Assembly: GCA_003647675.1 (NCBI GenBank)
Contig: QMNH01000025.1
Location: forward strand, 1-9,748
DNA from: Candidatus Falkowiibacteriota bacterium
GTDB taxonomy: Bacteria > Patescibacteriota > Patescibacteriia > Patescibacteriales > UBA12075
Direction: 5' to 3'
DNA length: 9,748 bases
The notes beneath the pieces were generated by a model. The model ran no database searches, was not told the DNA's origin, and saw nothing but the letters and a program-made list of their open reading frames with translations. Shown piece by piece: positions 6,551 to 9,748 of the stretch. Positions within the stretch are counted from its first letter, which is position 1; every line of letters begins with the position of its first letter. Position numbers and translations under genes: made by a program.

Positions 6551-6952
6551 ATGGATATTACGCCAAAACAATACGCAGCCGCGCTTTATGATAGCGTCAA
6601 GGAAAAGAAAAAAAATAATTTAAAAGCAATTTTAAAAGAATTCGTTAAATTTTTAGCTGTTAATAACGATATTTTAAAATCAGAAAAAATAATTTTAGAA
6701 TTTGAGAAAATTTGGAATAAAAAGAATAAGATAGTGGAGGCCGAGATAATAAGCGCAGATGTTTTAGATAAGCCTACTGTTAAATTGCTAAAAGAGTATA
6801 TTGCTAAATTATCAGGGGCAGAGCAGGTTTTTAGCAGTCAATTAGTAGAAAAAAATTTATTGGGAGGAGTAGTGGTAAAGTATGGTGATAAAATAATAGA
6901 CGGGAGTTTAAAAACAAGATTAAATAATTTAAAAGAAGAAATGATAAAATAA
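6551..6952 (+). CDS. atpH: F-type ATP synthase subunit delta (shortened)
   Basis: Delta links the top of the alpha3beta3 head to subunit b. The start ITPKQYAAALYDSV is the typical first helix (normally with P/QYA-A-AL). The C-terminal signature LLGGVVVKYGDKIIDGSL with TRL (103-123) is well conserved and clearly identifies the family. The protein has only 133 residues against about 175-180 in most bacteria. The C-terminal domain is complete, so the loss falls within the N-terminal helical bundle, of which about half remains. The reading frame is intact with no sign of a frameshift, so this looks like evolutionary reduction. Genes on both sides match the standard operon order. Confidence 0.93.
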   Translation: MDITPKQYAAALYDSVKEKKKNNLKAILKEFVKFLAVNNDILKSEKIILEFEKIWNKKNKIVEAEIISADVLDKPTVKLLKEYIAKLSGAEQVFSSQLVEKNLLGGVVVKYGDKIIDGSLKTRLNNLKEEMIK

Positions 6953-6959
6953 TTGGTAG

Positions 6960-7031
6960 TTTTTAATTTTTAAAATTAGTATTTTAGTTATTAAAAATTG
7001 TTTAAAAATTAAAAATTAAAAATTAAAAATT
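6960..7031. repeat. Inverted repeat and four tandem AAAAATT units upstream of atpA
   Basis: TTTTTAATTTTTAAA (6960-6974) is a perfect 15-bp inverted repeat of 7001-7015. The right arm is the start of four perfect tandem copies of AAAAATT (7004-7031), ending 9 bases before the atpA ATG. Copy number could change by slippage and would alter the leader of atpA. Confidence 0.75.
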
Positions 7032-7040
7032 TATTAAATT

Positions 7041-8615
7041 ATGTCAAATACAAAAGATTTTATTGTTGAGGAATTAAAAAATCAAATAGCCGGCTTTAAA
7101 ACCGAAGTAAAAGAGCAGACTGTCGGTACCGTAATTGAAGTCGGCGACGGGATCGTCCGTATTTCCGGATTAAGTGATGTTATGATGTCGGAAATGATAG
7201 AGTTTAAATCCGCCGATAATCGTCAAGATACGCCAAATGAAGCCAAGAATCAAGTTTATGGGGTAGTTTTGAATTTGGAAGAAGACAGCGTTGGCGCGAT
7301 TGTGCTTGGTAATTTTGAAAGCATAAAAGAAGGCGATACGGTTGTATCGTTAAAAAAAATTCTGGAGGTGCCGGTAGGTGATAATGTTGTCGGCCGGGTA
7401 ATAAATCCGCTGGGAGAGGCTTTGGACGGCAAGGGCAAGCTAGATACGGATAAATTTTATCCGATTGAAAAAATCGCTCCGGGTGTGATTACCAGAGAGC
7501 CCGTAAATAAACCGGTACAGACCGGCATCAAGGCGGTTGACTCTATGATTCCGATTGGACGGGGACAAAGAGAATTAATTATCGGTGATAGGCAAATCGG
7601 GAAATCAGCGATAGCGATTGATACCATAATTAACCAGAAAGGCGAAAATATGAAATGCGTGTATGTTGCTATCGGCCAGAAAGAATCAAAAATAGCCAGT
7701 ATCGTCGCTAAACTGAAAGAGCATGGCGCCATGGATTATACGACCATTGTATTGACTGGCGCTTCCGATCCGGCGTCGCTGTCTTATATCGCCCCTTATG
7801 CCGGCTGTGCGATAGCAGAATATTTTTTGGATAAGGGCGAGGATGTATTGATTGTTTATGATGATTTAAGCAAACACGCGGTCGCTTATCGCGAGATATC
7901 CCTTTTATTGCGCCGTCCGCCCGGACGCGAGGCCTATCCTGGCGATGTTTTTTATCTGCATTCACGGCTTTTGGAGCGTTCATGCAAGTTGAGTAAACAA
8001 TACGGCGGTGGTTCTATTACCGCTTTACCGATCATCGAGACCCAGGCCGGAGACGTTTCCGCGTATATTCCGACTAATGTAATTTCTATTACTGATGGGC
8101 AGATTTATTTGGAGCCGGATTTATTTTATCAGGGCAACCGGCCGGCCGTAAACGCGGGACTTTCCGTATCCCGGGTCGGATCGGCTGCGCAGATTAAGGC
8201 CATGAAAAAAGTAGCCGGAAAAATGCGTTTAGAAACCGCTCAATATAGGGAGCTAGCGGCCTTTGCTCAATTCGGCTCTGATTTAGATGAAGAAACGATC
8301 CAGAAACTGGAGCGGGGCAAGCGGTTGGTAGAAATATTTAAGCAGGATCAATACGAACCATTGCCGGTCGCTAAACAGGTTTTAATATTTTTTTCAGCCA
8401 TATCAGGGCTGCTTGACAGCGTGCCGGTAGAAAAAATCAGGCAATTTGAAAAAGATTTATATAATTACGCCGACACATCCGGTGAAAATGTATTAAATGA
8501 AATAAGCGAAAAGCAGGAGATTGATAAAAATTTGGAAGAAAAAATGAAAAAGCTGGTAAATGACTATAAAGACACTCTTGATTATTTGTTAAAAGATGAT
8601 ATAAGCAAGAATTAA
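7041..8615 (+). CDS. atpA: F-type ATP synthase subunit alpha
   Basis: Alpha subunits alternate with beta in the F1 head and carry the non-catalytic nucleotide sites. The 524-residue protein starts with the delta-binding helix and a beta-barrel ([17 protein letters not shown], 28-44). The Walker A motif GDRQIGKS is at 182-189 (usually GDRQTGKT), and the Walker B-like [12 protein letters not shown] is at 269-280. The arginine finger is R378 in [19 protein letters not shown]. The signature [14 protein letters not shown] is intact. The C-terminal helical domain is complete. Only seven bases separate its stop from atpG, the tightest spacing in the operon. The Thr-to-Ser change in the P-loop is conservative. 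Confidence 0.98.
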   Translation: MSNTKDFIVEELKNQIAGFKTEVKEQTVGTVIEVGDGIVRISGLSDVMMSEMIEFKSADNRQDTPNEAKNQVYGVVLNLEEDSVGAIVLGNFESIKEGDTVVSLKKILEVPVGDNVVGRVINPLGEALDGKGKLDTDKFYPIEKIAPGVITREPVNKPVQTGIKAVDSMIPIGRGQRELIIGDRQIGKSAIAIDTIINQKGENMKCVYVAIGQKESKIASIVAKLKEHGAMDYTTIVLTGASDPASLSYIAPYAGCAIAEYFLDKGEDVLIVYDDLSKHAVAYREISLLLRRPPGREAYPGDVFYLHSRLLERSCKLSKQYGGGSITALPIIETQAGDVSAYIPTNVISITDGQIYLEPDLFYQGNRPAVNAGLSVSRVGSAAQIKAMKKVAGKMRLETAQYRELAAFAQFGSDLDEETIQKLERGKRLVEIFKQDQYEPLPVAKQVLIFFSAISGLLDSVPVEKIRQFEKDLYNYADTSGENVLNEISEKQEIDKNLEEKMKKLVNDYKDTLDYLLKDDISKN

Positions 8616-8622
8616 TATATTT

Positions 8623-9597
8623 ATGGCAAGCACTAAAGATATTCAAAGAAGAATAAAATCCATCATCAGTACTAAAAAGATTACAAAAGCGATGGAAATG
8701 GTAGCGGCCGCGAAAATGCGGCGGGCGGTTGAGGCGGTTTTGCAGACTCGTACTTACGCTAATTTAAGCTGGGAGATTATTTTAAACTTGTCCCAGGCGA
8801 TTAATAATAAAGGCGAAGGCTTACACCCGCTTTTATCCAAAAGAGAAAAGATAAAGAAGATTGGAATAATATTAATAACTACTAATCGCGGATTATGCGG
8901 CGGTTTTAATACCGCGATAGTAAACAAGGTGAATGAATCAATAAAAAAGCATCACAGGGACGGAGAAGATGTTATTATCGAAGCTGAATTCGTTTTAATG
9001 GGCAAGAAAGGCGCTAATATTCATCATCATCATGGGCATAAAATCGTAGCCGAATTTCCAAAACTGGATTTAGCCAGCGAAGTTAAAGAGATCGTGCCGG
9101 TCGCGAAATTGGTTGTAGACGAGTATTTGTCCGGTACATACGATAAAATCATGGTAGCTTATACTGATTACGTTAGCACGTCAAAGCAAGTGCCCCGTAT
9201 TAAGCAGATTTTACCGGTTGATATTAGCACCGAGGAAAAGTATTTGGGGGTCGCGGGCGAAGATACGCGCATCGGCGTGGATCATGATTTTATAGAAAAG
9301 AAAAGCATAAAACATTTGACTAAAAATGAATTCATATATGAATATACTTTTGAGCCCAGCCCGTTTGAAGTTTTAGATGAAATGGTGCCACGCTTGATTG
9401 AAATTCAATTATACCAGGCTTTATTGGAAACGAACGCCTCTGAGCACAGCGCCCGCATGACTGCCATGCATCAGGCCACGGACGCGGCTAATGACATGGT
9501 AGACGAATTGACTTTATTTTATAATAAAGCCAGGCAGGCTTCTATTACAGCCGAAATCGCGGAAATATCAGCTGGCGCAAACGCGCTGGCAAAATAA
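8623..9597 (+). CDS. atpG: F-type ATP synthase subunit gamma (with extra loop)
   Basis: Gamma is the rotating central shaft. The N-terminal helix has the canonical KITKAMEMVAAAKMRRA (19-35), and TTNRGLCGGFN (86-96) is the conserved turn. The C-terminal helix ending LFYNKARQASITAEIAEISAGANAL (298-322) is typical. The protein has 324 residues, about 37 more than E. coli gamma. Most of the excess lies between LP (197-198) and the conserved YTFEPSP (241-247), where about 26 additional, mostly polar residues occur. A short His cluster (IHHHHGHK, 133-140) sits in the Rossmann-like domain. The gene is followed by a dispersed palindromic repeat instead of an immediate atpD. Confidence 0.97.
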   Translation: MASTKDIQRRIKSIISTKKITKAMEMVAAAKMRRAVEAVLQTRTYANLSWEIILNLSQAINNKGEGLHPLLSKREKIKKIGIILITTNRGLCGGFNTAIVNKVNESIKKHHRDGEDVIIEAEFVLMGKKGANIHHHHGHKIVAEFPKLDLASEVKEIVPVAKLVVDEYLSGTYDKIMVAYTDYVSTSKQVPRIKQILPVDISTEEKYLGVAGEDTRIGVDHDFIEKKSIKHLTKNEFIYEYTFEPSPFEVLDEMVPRLIEIQLYQALLETNASEHSARMTAMHQATDAANDMVDELTLFYNKARQASITAEIAEISAGANALAK

Positions 9598-9651
9598 AAA
9601 TTTCGTTGAAACAATCGCAATAACAGTAATAAATAAATTTTAATAAATAAT

Positions 9652-9748
9652 TAGTTAGTGTGAAAAAACTAGTGCGAAGTTAAAAATTTAAGATTTTTGC
9701 AGATTTTTTATAAAATTTTTTGAAGTGATATAGTAATATCAGTGAAAA
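9652..9748. mobile_element. Second copy of the MITE-like palindrome, cut by the window edge
   Basis: This matches 2971-3067 over 97 bases without gaps. There are nine differences, eight of them transitions (88/97 identical). It starts 55 bases after the atpG stop, in the same orientation as the first copy, and includes the centre TGATAT-AGTA-ATATCA (9726-9741) before the window ends. Several of its differences from copy 1 agree with the reverse complement of copy 1's right arm, which suggests a more perfect palindromic ancestor. The remaining right arm and any atpD/atpC lie beyond the window. Confidence 0.8.

Noticed and set aside
7256..7983. Three antisense ORFs opposite atpA
   Set aside because: They mirror conserved atpA codons and are not coherent proteins.

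Overview
The window looks like a stretch of a small, A/T-rich bacterial genome, most likely a member of the Candidate Phyla Radiation (Patescibacteria, perhaps Parcubacteria-like). This is an inference from several traits together: tight one-strand gene packing, A/T-rich starts without a Shine-Dalgarno motif, a short MetRS, a shortened ATP synthase delta subunit, and small palindromic repeats both between genes and inside one. All 13 genes or gene ends lie on the + strand. All 13 stops are TAA, and all 12 visible starts are ATG. Nothing suggests recoding of UGA.

Layout. Positions 1-69 are the last codons of a probable rsmI (16S rRNA 2'-O-ribose methyltransferase). Next come metG (155-1732), a CvpA-family membrane protein (1757-2275) and a YrdC/TsaC threonylcarbamoyl-AMP synthase (2332-2952). 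A roughly 300-base gene-poor gap (2953-3255) holds a 162-bp near-perfect palindrome (2971-3132), a possible promoter and a hairpin. After it come a 43-residue small protein (3256-3387) and a TatD-family metal-dependent nuclease (3424-4263). The rsmI-metG-tatD neighbourhood resembles the conserved yabC-metS-yabD order of Firmicutes, with extra genes inserted. Several of these genes are linked to tRNA, rRNA or translation.

A good sigma70-type promoter (TTGACA-16-TAAAAT, 4273-4300) starts the F-type ATP synthase operon: atpZ/I-like, atpB (a), atpE (c), atpF (b), atpH (delta), atpA (alpha), atpG (gamma). atpD and atpC are not in the window. The c subunit has the proton-binding Glu and lacks the helix-1 Gln and helix-2 Ser/Thr of Na+ types, so a proton-coupled enzyme is predicted. 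The four long intercistronic spacers (B-E, E-F, F-H, H-A) each carry their own unrelated inverted repeat. The two short spacers (Z-B, A-G) have none.

The most interesting signal is the 162-bp palindrome. A second copy, 88/97 identical without gaps, begins 55 bases after atpG and runs off the end of the window. It sits where the path to atpD would be expected. It resembles a non-autonomous palindromic mobile element (MITE) or a dispersed structured RNA element. A second item is a GC-rich double-hairpin segment inserted in frame in metG (about 893-940).
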